From JBQTKD01 sp052386455 (GTDB lineage: Bacteria; Actinomycetota; Actinomycetes; Sporichthyales; Sporichthyaceae): a DNA stretch of 64,000 nucleotides. The translations under genes and the position numbers were made by a program. The stretch is from positions 6,639-70,638 of the forward strand of contig JBQTKD010000028.1 of the NCBI GenBank assembly GCA_052386455.1. Reading direction: 5' to 3'. The notes under the pieces were generated by a model. That model saw only the letters and a program-made list of their open reading frames with translations, searched no databases and was not told the DNA's origin. This document shows positions 25,671 to 32,463 of the stretch, in pieces. Position 1 is the stretch's first letter; each line of letters begins with the position of its first letter.

Positions 25671-26318
25671 TCAGAGTGCGGCGCGCTGCGCGGGACAGAC
25701 CGCGGTCTCCGCGCCCATCTCGGCGAGCAGGCGGGCGACCTCCCCCGGCACCTCGACCAGCACCCGCGCCGATCCGACGCCGCCTGCCACACGAGCGCGC
25801 GGGGCGCTGCGGTTGGCGAGCGCCGCCAGCGCTGCGGCGGTGGCGCGATCCGGGCACCCGATGCGCAGGGTGGGTTGGGCCGACAGACTCCCGGACGCGA
25901 GATACGCCGCCCGCCACGCCGCGCCACGACAGCACGCCGCAACGCTGGTGGTGTGCGCGGGCAGCCCGGGCACCGGGCGCCCGGCGCGGTCGCACAGCCC
26001 GAGCTTCGAGGCCAGCGGCGCGGCGCCGGTGTCCAGGCGAAGGACGTGGCGGTTCGGCCGTCCCGGCGCGGGCGCGGGCTGCACGGTCGGCTCGTATCCA
26101 GAGAAGGCGCGGATCGAAGCGGCGAGGCGGCGGATCGCGACCGGGTGGTCCAGCGCCACGTGCAGGCGCAGGCTCCCGTGGTCGAGGTGGAAGGTGCCCG
26201 CCAGCCGCAGCGCGACGGTCAGCTCCGTGGCGAGACAGCAGCGCGCACCGATCGGCTGCTGGGCCAGCTCCCGGTGCAGTGCGGGCGCCGGTGGCGGCGC
26301 CAGCTGGATGGTGGTCAT
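25671..26318 (-). CDS. truncated WhiA paralogue (LAGLIDADG-like domain only)
   Basis: A 215-residue protein that aligns by eye with the N-terminal half of the sporulation regulator WhiA. Matches include the RCC...ELTVALRLAGTFHL segment (WhiA: CCRKAEVSAMLRFAGGLH), CDRAGRPVPGLP (WhiA: LRGRPVRGLP), ACCRGAAWRAAYLASGSL (WhiA: AAWRGAFLAHGSL) and RLLAEMGAETAV. The C-terminal helix-turn-helix domain of WhiA is missing, because the frame stops at 25671. It might act as an interaction partner or antagonist of full WhiA, which is inference. The ATG at 26318 has GGAGGG 7 nt upstream and overlaps the phosphatase stop (ATGA). The true housekeeping whiA must be elsewhere. Confidence 0.75.
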   Translation of the reverse strand: MTTIQLAPPPAPALHRELAQQPIGARCCLATELTVALRLAGTFHLDHGSLRLHVALDHPVAIRRLAASIRAFSGYEPTVQPAPAPGRPNRHVLRLDTGAAPLASKLGLCDRAGRPVPGLPAHTTSVAACCRGAAWRAAYLASGSLSAQPTLRIGCPDRATAAALAALANRSAPRARVAGGVGSARVLVEVPGEVARLLAEMGAETAVCPAQRAAL

Positions 26319-27010
26319 GACGAAGCCCTCCGTGCCGAGGTTTCGAGCGGAAGTGGTGTGTCGTCCAGGACGGGCCAGCCGGCGGCGTGGGCGGCGGCGC
26401 GGAGGACCGGGTCGTTGCCGACGACGTGGGGATGTCCGACGGCCCGCAGCATCGCGAGATCGGACGCGTGGTCGGCGTAGGCGTGGCACTGCGTGGGGTC
26501 TGCCCCGTGCCGGTGCGCAGCGGCGACTACGGCCACCCGCTTGGTCCGGCCGATCATCGGCTGGCGGACCTGGCCGGTGATGCGGCCGTCGTGATCGAGC
26601 TCCGGGTGGGTGCAGTAGACGACGTCTGCCGCGAGGTCGTCGGCGAGGGGCTGCACACACGGGAGGAACGATCCGGAGAGCAGGGCGATCAGGTGACCGG
26701 ATTCCCGGTGGTCCGCCAACGCCTGGCGGGTCGAGGCGACGAACGGCGGACCGATCCGCGCGCCTGCGCGCACCGCCGCGTACCAGTCCCGCCCGGCTGC
26801 CACGAGCTCGTCCCAGTCCCAGCCGGCCCAGAGCCGGTAGTAGGCCCGGTTGAGCTCGTCGCGGTCCACGCCGGAGCGGGCTAGGGTCCCCAGGTGTTCC
26901 GTCGCCGCACGATGTTCGTCGGCGGACCGGCAGAACCGCAAGAAGTCGATCATGGACTTGCCGGTGAGCAAGGTTTCATCGACGTCGAAGAACGCGATGA
27001 CCCTATCCAT
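26315..27010 (-). CDS. HAD-IB family phosphatase (SerB-like)
   Basis: A 231-residue HAD hydrolase. Motif I is FFDVDETLLTG (nucleophile Asp about residue 9), motif II ALLSGSFLPCV, the Lys region is IGRTKRVAVV and motif III/IV CHAYADHASDLAML. Family members dephosphorylate small phosphomonoesters such as phosphoserine. ATG 27010 places motif I at the usual distance from the N-terminus; the longer frame to 27046 would run through the operator and is rejected. It is the first gene of an operon with the WhiA-like gene, and a TetR-type operator lies 13-28 bp upstream of its start. Confidence 0.82.
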   Translation of the reverse strand: MDRVIAFFDVDETLLTGKSMIDFLRFCRSADEHRAATEHLGTLARSGVDRDELNRAYYRLWAGWDWDELVAAGRDWYAAVRAGARIGPPFVASTRQALADHRESGHLIALLSGSFLPCVQPLADDLAADVVYCTHPELDHDGRITGQVRQPMIGRTKRVAVVAAAHRHGADPTQCHAYADHASDLAMLRAVGHPHVVGNDPVLRAAAHAAGWPVLDDTPLPLETSARRASS

Positions 27011-27022
27011 ACCCGAAGCCAA

Positions 27023-27046
27023 CCAACCAATTGGTTGGATTGTCAA
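27023..27046 (-). promoter_or_regulatory. promoter with TetR-type operator, site 1
   Basis: CCAACCAATTGGTTGG (27023-27038) is a perfect 16-bp palindrome. On the minus strand a perfect TTGACA (-35) occupies 27046-27041, so the palindrome fills the -35/-10 spacer of the phosphatase promoter. The same CCAACC-N4-GGTTGG element recurs at 27815-27830. The divergent tetR gene starts at 27130. Confidence 0.72.
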
Positions 27047-27129
27047 CGAAAACTATTCACCATGTAGCTCACATCTCTAGGCAACCTCGGGAACTCTGAG
27101 GCACGGCCAGACGTGACGGGAGATCCCAA

Positions 27130-27753
27130 GTGACCGCAGCGAAGACCTCCGCACCGCGCGATGCGGAGGCGACGAAGCGCAAGCTGCTGGCCGCCGCGCG
27201 CCAGGAGTTCGCGGCCTTCGGGATCGACGGTGCGCGCATCGACCGCATCGCGGCACAGGCGGGGGTCAACAAGGAGCGCGTCTACGGCCACTTCGGCAGC
27301 AAGGACCTCCTGTTCGCCGCGGCGCTCGGTTCGGCTTTGGCGGAACTCTCCGAATCCGTCGCCAGCCCGGGCCAGGACCTCGAGGCGTGGGTGGCGGCCG
27401 TCTACGACTTCCACCACAGCCGATCCGAGGTTGTCCGGCTGATCATGTGGGAGGCGCTGCACAGTCGTACCGACGAGCTGCCGGGCGAGCCACAGCGCCG
27501 CGAGGCCTACAAGGCCAAGGTCGAGGGGATGGCCGGCGTGCTGGGCTGCCCGGCCGGCCCCGAGGTTGCGGCCATCCTGCTGTGCCTGATCGGCCTCGCC
27601 GCGTGGCCGAACGCGGTCCCGCAGTTGACGCGGCAGATCATGGGTGGGCACTCGCCTTCCAAGCGCGAACAAGATCGAGTCTTGCGCGAGCAAATCATGA
27701 GGTTCGCTCGCTACGTGATGAGCTCCGAGCCGCCCTCGCGTTTCGCGCCATGA
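27130..27753 (+). CDS. TetR family transcriptional regulator
   Basis: A 207-residue regulator. The N-terminal TetR helix-turn-helix reads KRKLLAAARQEFAAFGIDGARIDRIAAQAGVNKERVYGHFGSKDLLFAAAL (about 18-65). The C-terminal ligand domain is of a general TetR type and not obviously of the ArpA/gamma-butyrolactone class. GTG 27130 has GGGAGA 7 nt upstream. Two copies of one operator flank the gene, at the promoters of the divergent phosphatase and the downstream hotdog gene. It is therefore the probable repressor of both, and perhaps of itself. Confidence 0.88.
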   Translation: MTAAKTSAPRDAEATKRKLLAAARQEFAAFGIDGARIDRIAAQAGVNKERVYGHFGSKDLLFAAALGSALAELSESVASPGQDLEAWVAAVYDFHHSRSEVVRLIMWEALHSRTDELPGEPQRREAYKAKVEGMAGVLGCPAGPEVAAILLCLIGLAAWPNAVPQLTRQIMGGHSPSKREQDRVLREQIMRFARYVMSSEPPSRFAP

Positions 27754-27797
27754 TCAACTAGGGGTCAAAAGGAGGCCCCGAGCCCTCCCCCGAGAAG

Positions 27798-27832
27798 TTG
27801 ACCATGGAACTCGGCCAACCGTATGGTTGGCC
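27798..27832 (+). promoter_or_regulatory. promoter with TetR-type operator, site 2
   Basis: GGCCAACC-GTAT-GGTTGGCC (27813-27832) has 8-bp arms. A -35-like TTGACC (27798-27803) is 18 bp from the -10-like TATGGT (27822-27827), which lies inside the palindrome. Repressor binding would cover the -10. It shares CCAACC-N4-GGTTGG with site 1. Confidence 0.7.
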
Positions 27833-27899
27833 ACCTCGCCACGGACGGTTGTTGACCGCATACCGTGCGAAGCAATGGTCGGGGATACGGGGTCCGAAC

Positions 27900-28721
27900 A
27901 TGAGCGAGCTTGCGAGCGAGTCGACGGTGTTCCGCGGTCGCACGGGCGATCCGGGAAGTGCCACGCTCGTTCTGGTCGGCGACCAGTTCAGGGCCTTCGC
28001 CGCCCATCCGGGCGTGTCGACGGTGTCGGAGTTCGTGGGCGAGGTCCGGTCGGGGCACTACGACAGCCCGCAGGGGCCGATCGGCCTGGCCTGGGGCCAG
28101 GGCACCACGCCCTACGACCTGGAGTACGTTCGCGACGCGTTGACCGCCCGCGCGCTGCTGGACCACTTTCCGATCGCGCCGCCGCCGGAGCCCGCGGCCG
28201 GCCGGTACAGCTGTCACAAGCGACGCGAGGCCAACGCCCTCGTCGCGGGGCTGCGCCTGATCGGGGAGCATCGCTACTCGGCGTCCCTGCGGCTGCACCC
28301 GGACAACGAGCTACAGCTAGACCACCAGACCGGCGAGCACCTCCAGGGCCTCGTGGTCGTCGAGGCGTTTCGGCAGATGCTCATCGCGGTGTGTGAGCAG
28401 TACGTCGTCATCGGGCTCCCGCCGCGCGAGTACGGCTACGTGTGGCACAGCCTGGCGATGTCCTTCGACAACTTCCTGTTCCCGATCCACACCGGTCTGG
28501 ACTGCCAGTTCGAGCACGTCGACCTGTCCGATGCGCGGCGCGTCCGGATGGTGGCCACGTTGCACGTGGACCAGGCGGGCACCCGCTGCGGCACCGCGCG
28601 GATCGAGTTCTCCGCGCTGGACGCGCGCAGCATGGCCGTCACCGAGCACCGGCTGGCCCGGGGCCGCCTGGATTCGCTGCTGGGCGGCTCGGCGGCCCGC
28701 ACGCTCGCCGAGGTCGGCTGA
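27900..28721 (+). CDS. AfsA-type hotdog domain protein
   Basis: A 273-residue protein. The segment from about residue 100 (CHKRREANALVAGL...LDHQTGEHLQGLVVVEAFRQ) to about 255 carries the hallmarks of the A-factor biosynthesis hotdog domain: HKR start, DH-x-x-GEH-x-x-G and an E-A-x-RQ helix. AfsA joins a beta-ketoacyl group to dihydroxyacetone phosphate to form a butenolide phosphate. Only one such repeat is clear here, where AfsA has two, and the N-terminal 100 residues are unassigned. ATG 27900 is preferred because the in-frame ATGs at 27798 and 27804 would lie in the operator/promoter. Its first codons are a dispersed repeat (27901-27919). Confidence 0.72.
   Translation: MSELASESTVFRGRTGDPGSATLVLVGDQFRAFAAHPGVSTVSEFVGEVRSGHYDSPQGPIGLAWGQGTTPYDLEYVRDALTARALLDHFPIAPPPEPAAGRYSCHKRREANALVAGLRLIGEHRYSASLRLHPDNELQLDHQTGEHLQGLVVVEAFRQMLIAVCEQYVVIGLPPREYGYVWHSLAMSFDNFLFPIHTGLDCQFEHVDLSDARRVRMVATLHVDQAGTRCGTARIEFSALDARSMAVTEHRLARGRLDSLLGGSAARTLAEVG
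27901..27919 (+). repeat. 19-bp dispersed repeat, copy 1
   Basis: TGAGCGAGCTTGCGAGCGA, identical to 28726-28744. Here it encodes the first residues (MSELASE) of the hotdog protein. A degraded version lies near 28782-28802 and related GAGCGA-rich sequence lies in fadB near 30304-30345. Confidence 0.6.
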
Positions 28722-28725
28722 GCAG

Positions 28726-28744
28726 TGAGCGAGCTTGCGAGCGA
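28726..28744 (+). repeat. 19-bp dispersed repeat, copy 2
   Basis: TGAGCGAGCTTGCGAGCGA, five bases after the stop of the hotdog gene and identical to copy 1. It could open a short frame from GTG 28725, but the product soon runs out of any recognisable coding pattern. Confidence 0.6.
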
Positions 28745-28828
28745 ACCGGTGGCACTTCCCGCGAAGCGGATGCGGCCGATCGAGGGGGCCGAGCGCGCTT
28801 GCGAGTCGAGGTCCCGGAGGAAGGTCGC

Positions 28829-29419
28829 ATGACGACGGTTGCGGTCGACCAACGCGCGGGGAAGGCCCGCCGCTGGCGTGCCGCCCTGCGCCCGACCGCC
28901 GAGCCCGAGTCCGGTTCCCGGACGGGTCTCCTGCAGTTGACCGTGTTCGCGCTCGCGGGCATGGCGGTGTGGTTCAGCGTCGTGGTGCTCAACAACGCGA
29001 CGGACTTCCGCACCAACCGCGGGCTCGTCGAGGCGACGATCACCATGAAGGCGGTCATCGCGGAGCCCGGCAAGGGCGACGGACTCGAGTGGCGGGCCAT
29101 GCCCGGCGACCTGGCCGGCCCGTTGTTCGGCGCAATCGTCGGGTACCAGGTGCTGATCGTGGCGAGCCTGTGGCGCGCAGTCGGCACCGGTGTCCGCGCG
29201 GTGCGCGGCCGTGCGGACCGGGCGCTGTTCGTGCGCCGGACGAACGCGGCCCTGATGCTTTTCCTCGGCCTGTTCTTCTTCTTCCTGGCCGGCGGCCTGT
29301 GGTTCGCCTACTGGCTGGCCCTCGGACCGGTGCAGCAGGTGCACCTGACTCTGCTGATCGTCGGTTTCCTGCTTGCCGTGCTGGTGAACGGCGTTTCCCC
29401 AGCGAGACAGGACACCTGA
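28829..29419 (+). CDS. DUF2165-like small integral membrane protein
   Basis: A 196-residue protein with about four hydrophobic segments: LLQLTVFALAGMAVWFSVVVLN, LFGAIVGYQVLIVASLW, ALMLFLGLFFFFLAGGLWF and LTLLIVGFLLAVLVNG. The motif NNATDFRTNRGLVEATITM in the first loop fits the DUF2165 predicted membrane family of unknown function. GGAGGAAGG precedes the ATG at 28829. It lies downstream of the hotdog gene on the same strand (107 bp gap), so it may belong to the TetR-controlled unit. Converges with the enoyl-CoA hydratase gene 7 bp away. Confidence 0.7.
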   Translation: MTTVAVDQRAGKARRWRAALRPTAEPESGSRTGLLQLTVFALAGMAVWFSVVVLNNATDFRTNRGLVEATITMKAVIAEPGKGDGLEWRAMPGDLAGPLFGAIVGYQVLIVASLWRAVGTGVRAVRGRADRALFVRRTNAALMLFLGLFFFFLAGGLWFAYWLALGPVQQVHLTLLIVGFLLAVLVNGVSPARQDT

Positions 29420-29426
29420 CGCAGCG

Positions 29427-30188
29427 TCAGACCTGCCAGGCGGGCTTGCGCTTTTCGAGGAAGGCCGTCATGCCCTCCTTCGCCTCCGGCGAGGCGAACA
29501 GCGCTGCGGACAGCTTGGCGATGGCCTCGCCGTCCCGGTCGATCAAGTCGACGAGCTCGCGGCCGAGGAGCTTCTTCGTCTCGGCGAGCCCCTGCGGCGA
29601 AGCCTTCAGCAGTTCGCCCACGACTGCCTCGACGGCTGCATCGAGCTCGCCCGCCGGGACCGCCTGACTGATCAGGCCCGCGGCGGCGGCGGCGTGCGCG
29701 TCGAAGGTCTCGCCGGAGAGCAGCCAGCGGTGGGCCTTGCGCGGCTCCATGCGCGGCAGCACCGTCAGCGAGATGATCGCCGGCGCGACGCCGATGCGGG
29801 CCTCGGTGAAGGCGAAGGTGATGTCGTCGCTGCCGATCACCACGTCGGCCGCGCCGAGGATGCCCAGGCCGCCGGCTCGTACCGGACCGGCAAGACGCAC
29901 GACGACCGGCTTGGACAGCGCGGCGATGCGCCGCAGCATCCCGAGGAACTTCCCGGAGACCTGCTCCAGGCCGAGGGCCACCGCTTCCTTGAGGTCCATG
30001 CCGGCGCTGAACGTGGGGCCCTCGTGCGTCAACACCACGACCCGGGTGTGCGGGTCTGCCTCGGCGGCGTCGAGCGCCTCGAGGATGGCGTCCAGCATCG
30101 CCGTGGACAGCGCGTTGCGGTTGGCCGGGGAGTTGAGCCGCAGGGTCGTCGCGCCTGCGGTCGTCTCCACCAATACGAGCTCGCTCAC
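29427..30188 (-). CDS. enoyl-CoA hydratase/isomerase family protein
   Basis: A 253-residue crotonase-fold protein. The oxyanion regions are FSAGMDLKEA (about 60-70) and VRAGGLGILGAADVVIGSD, followed by FAFTEARIGVAPAIIS. The usual catalytic Glu positions are partly altered (AGGLGIL, GVAPAII), so it may be an isomerase or a hydratase of unusual specificity. GTG 30188 overlaps the fadB stop (GTGA), placing it third in a fadA-fadB-ech operon for fatty-acid beta-oxidation. Confidence 0.85.
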   Translation of the reverse strand: MSELVLVETTAGATTLRLNSPANRNALSTAMLDAILEALDAAEADPHTRVVVLTHEGPTFSAGMDLKEAVALGLEQVSGKFLGMLRRIAALSKPVVVRLAGPVRAGGLGILGAADVVIGSDDITFAFTEARIGVAPAIISLTVLPRMEPRKAHRWLLSGETFDAHAAAAAGLISQAVPAGELDAAVEAVVGELLKASPQGLAETKKLLGRELVDLIDRDGEAIAKLSAALFASPEAKEGMTAFLEKRKPAWQV

Positions 30189-32422
30189 GTCGGGAGGACC
30201 TTGCCCTCCGCGGCCGCGGCCACGAGCGACGCGGGCGGGGCGAACCGGTCGCCGAACTTCTTCGCGAGCTCGTTCGCGCGGGCGACGAAGCCCTCCGGGC
30301 CGCCGACGAGCGAGCGCGACGAGCGAGGGACGAGTGAGGAGCCCGAGTGATCGACGGGGGAGTACTGTGCGATGTACTGGACGACGCCGCCGGTCCAGGG
30401 CGGGAAGCCGATGCCCATGATCGAGCCGATGTTGGCCTCTTCGACGGAGCGGAGCACGCCTTCGTCGAAGCAGCGGATCGTCTCCAGGGACTCGATCATC
30501 AGCATGCGCTCCTGCAGTTCCGCCAAGCCCGCCTGGCCGAGCACGGGGACCTCGTTGTCGGCGCCGAACGCTTCGCGCAGGCCCGGCCAGATCCCGGTCT
30601 TCTTGCCGTCGACGTAGGAGTAGAAACCCTTGCCCGCGAACCTGCCGGGGCGGTCGAGCTCGTCGATCATCTTGTCGACGACCGCGTCTGCCGGGTGGCC
30701 GTGGCCGCCCATCACCGAGTTCTCCTTGTTGGCGTCGCGGATCTTGCGCATCAGCGTCAGGGTCAGTTCGTCGGACAGCGCGAGCGCCCCGACCGGGTAC
30801 CCGGCCTGGGTGCAGGCCTGCTCGATCGTCTGCGGGTCCACGCCCTCGCCGACCATCGCCAGGGCCTCGTTGATGAAGGTGCCGATGACGCGGCTGGTGA
30901 AGAAGCCGGGGGAGTCGTTCACCAGGATCGGGGTCTTGCGAATCTGCTTGGCCAGGTCGAACGCCTTGGCGAGGGTGGCCTCGGAGGTCTGCTTGCCGGA
31001 GATGATCTCCAGCAGCGGCATCTTGTCCACCGGCGAGAAGAAGTGCAGGCCGATGAAGTCCTCGGAGCGCTTCACGCCTTCGGCGAGACCGGTGATCGGC
31101 AGGCTCGAGGTGTTCGAGCCGAGCACGGCGTCCGGCGCAACGAGGTGCTCGATCTCGGCGAACACCTTGTGCTTGAGCTCGGGGTTCTCGAAGACGGCCT
31201 CGATGACGAGGTCCGCGCCGGCGACGTCTTCGGGCCTGTCGGTCGGCGTGATCAGGGCGAGCAGCGCGTCGGCCGCCTCCTGCGTGGACTTCCCGCGCGA
31301 AACGGCCTTCTTGACCAGGCTTTCGGAGTACGCCTTGCCCTTCTGCGCACCTTCGAGGGTGACGTCCTTGAGGACGACCTCGATGCCCGCCTTCGCGCAC
31401 GTGTACGCGATGCCGGCGCCCATCATTCCGGCGCCGAGGACCGCGACCTTCCTGGCCTTGTAGACCTCGTGGCCCTTGGGCCGGCTGCCGCCGCTGTTCA
31501 CGAACTGCATGTCGAAGAAGAACGCCTTGATCATGTTCTTCGAGACCTGACCGACCGCGAGTTCGACGAGGTACTGGGTCTCGACCTTGCACGCGTTGTC
31601 GAAGTCGATCTGCGCGCCCTCGACGGCCGCGGACAGGATCTTCACCGGTGCGGGCATCGGAGCGCCCTTGATCTGCTTGCGCAGGTTGGCCGGGAAGGCC
31701 GGCAGGTTCGCCGCAAGCGCCGGGGTGGACGGGGTGCCGCCGGGAATCTTGTAGCCCTTGACGTCCCAGGGCTGCTGCGCCTTGGGGTTCTCCTTGATCC
31801 ACGCCTTGGCGTCGGCGAGCATCTGCTCGGGCGTGTCGACGACCGCGTGCACGAGGCCGTTCTTCAGGGCGTCGGCGGGGCTGTACCGCTGGCCCTGCAG
31901 GAGCACGTTCATCAGCGCGTCCTGAATGCCCATCAGGCGCACCGTGCGGGTGACGCCGCCGGCGCCGGGCAGCAGGCCGAGACCCACCTCGGGCAGGCCG
32001 ATCTGGCTGCCCTTGGCGTTCAACGCGATGCGGTGGTGCGCGGCCAGGCAGATCTCGTACCCGCCGCCGAGCGCCGCGCCGTTGATGGCGGCGACGACCG
32101 GCTTGCCGAGGGTCTCGTAGCGGCGCAGTTGGCGCTTGATGTTGTCGACGCCCGCGCTGATCTGCGCGGCGTCCTCGCGGCGCATCTCGAGGATCTCGTT
32201 GAGGTTGCCGCCGGCGAAGAAGGTCTTCTTCGCCGAGGTGATCACGACGCCGGCGATGGAGTCCTTCTCGGCCTCGAGGCGGTCGTTCACCTGCGTGATC
32301 GACTCGACCCAGGCGACGTTCATCGTGTTCGCCGAGCCGGCCGGGTCGTCCATCGTGAGCACGACGATCCCGTCGGCGTCCTGCTCCCACTTGATGGTGC
32401 CCAGCGTGTCCTGCCCTGCCAT
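30185..32422 (-). CDS. fadB: beta-oxidation multifunctional enzyme (enoyl-CoA hydratase/3-hydroxyacyl-CoA dehydrogenase)
   Basis: A 745-residue protein. The N-terminal hydratase domain (about 10-190) shows AAINGAALGGGYEICLAAHHRIA and PEVGLGLLPGAGG with both catalytic Glu. The NAD domain follows (VAVLGAGMMGAGIAYTCAKAG, about 327) and the dehydrogenase His motif is GLHFFSPVDKMPLLEI (about 457). It hydrates trans-2-enoyl-CoA and oxidises the 3-hydroxy product; thiolase FadA completes the cycle. Near the C-terminus a stretch SPVDHSGSSLVPRSSRSLVGG coincides with repeat-like DNA and looks inserted relative to homologues. Forty-one bp after fadA. Confidence 0.92.
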   Translation of the reverse strand: MAGQDTLGTIKWEQDADGIVVLTMDDPAGSANTMNVAWVESITQVNDRLEAEKDSIAGVVITSAKKTFFAGGNLNEILEMRREDAAQISAGVDNIKRQLRRYETLGKPVVAAINGAALGGGYEICLAAHHRIALNAKGSQIGLPEVGLGLLPGAGGVTRTVRLMGIQDALMNVLLQGQRYSPADALKNGLVHAVVDTPEQMLADAKAWIKENPKAQQPWDVKGYKIPGGTPSTPALAANLPAFPANLRKQIKGAPMPAPVKILSAAVEGAQIDFDNACKVETQYLVELAVGQVSKNMIKAFFFDMQFVNSGGSRPKGHEVYKARKVAVLGAGMMGAGIAYTCAKAGIEVVLKDVTLEGAQKGKAYSESLVKKAVSRGKSTQEAADALLALITPTDRPEDVAGADLVIEAVFENPELKHKVFAEIEHLVAPDAVLGSNTSSLPITGLAEGVKRSEDFIGLHFFSPVDKMPLLEIISGKQTSEATLAKAFDLAKQIRKTPILVNDSPGFFTSRVIGTFINEALAMVGEGVDPQTIEQACTQAGYPVGALALSDELTLTLMRKIRDANKENSVMGGHGHPADAVVDKMIDELDRPGRFAGKGFYSYVDGKKTGIWPGLREAFGADNEVPVLGQAGLAELQERMLMIESLETIRCFDEGVLRSVEEANIGSIMGIGFPPWTGGVVQYIAQYSPVDHSGSSLVPRSSRSLVGGPEGFVARANELAKKFGDRFAPPASLVAAAAEGKVLPT

Positions 32423-32463
32423 CAGTCAGTTACCTCTCGTAGCAGCTTCGAAGTGACGCAGTG

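Noticed and set aside
27130..27753. Calling the TetR protein a gamma-butyrolactone receptor (ArpA type)
   Set aside because: Its ligand domain does not show ArpA-type features that I can recognise, and the operator differs from the remembered ARE consensus.
27798..27899. Upstream ATGs for the hotdog gene (27798, 27804)
   Set aside because: They would place the TetR operator and the -10 box inside the coding region; the family-like part begins well after 27900.
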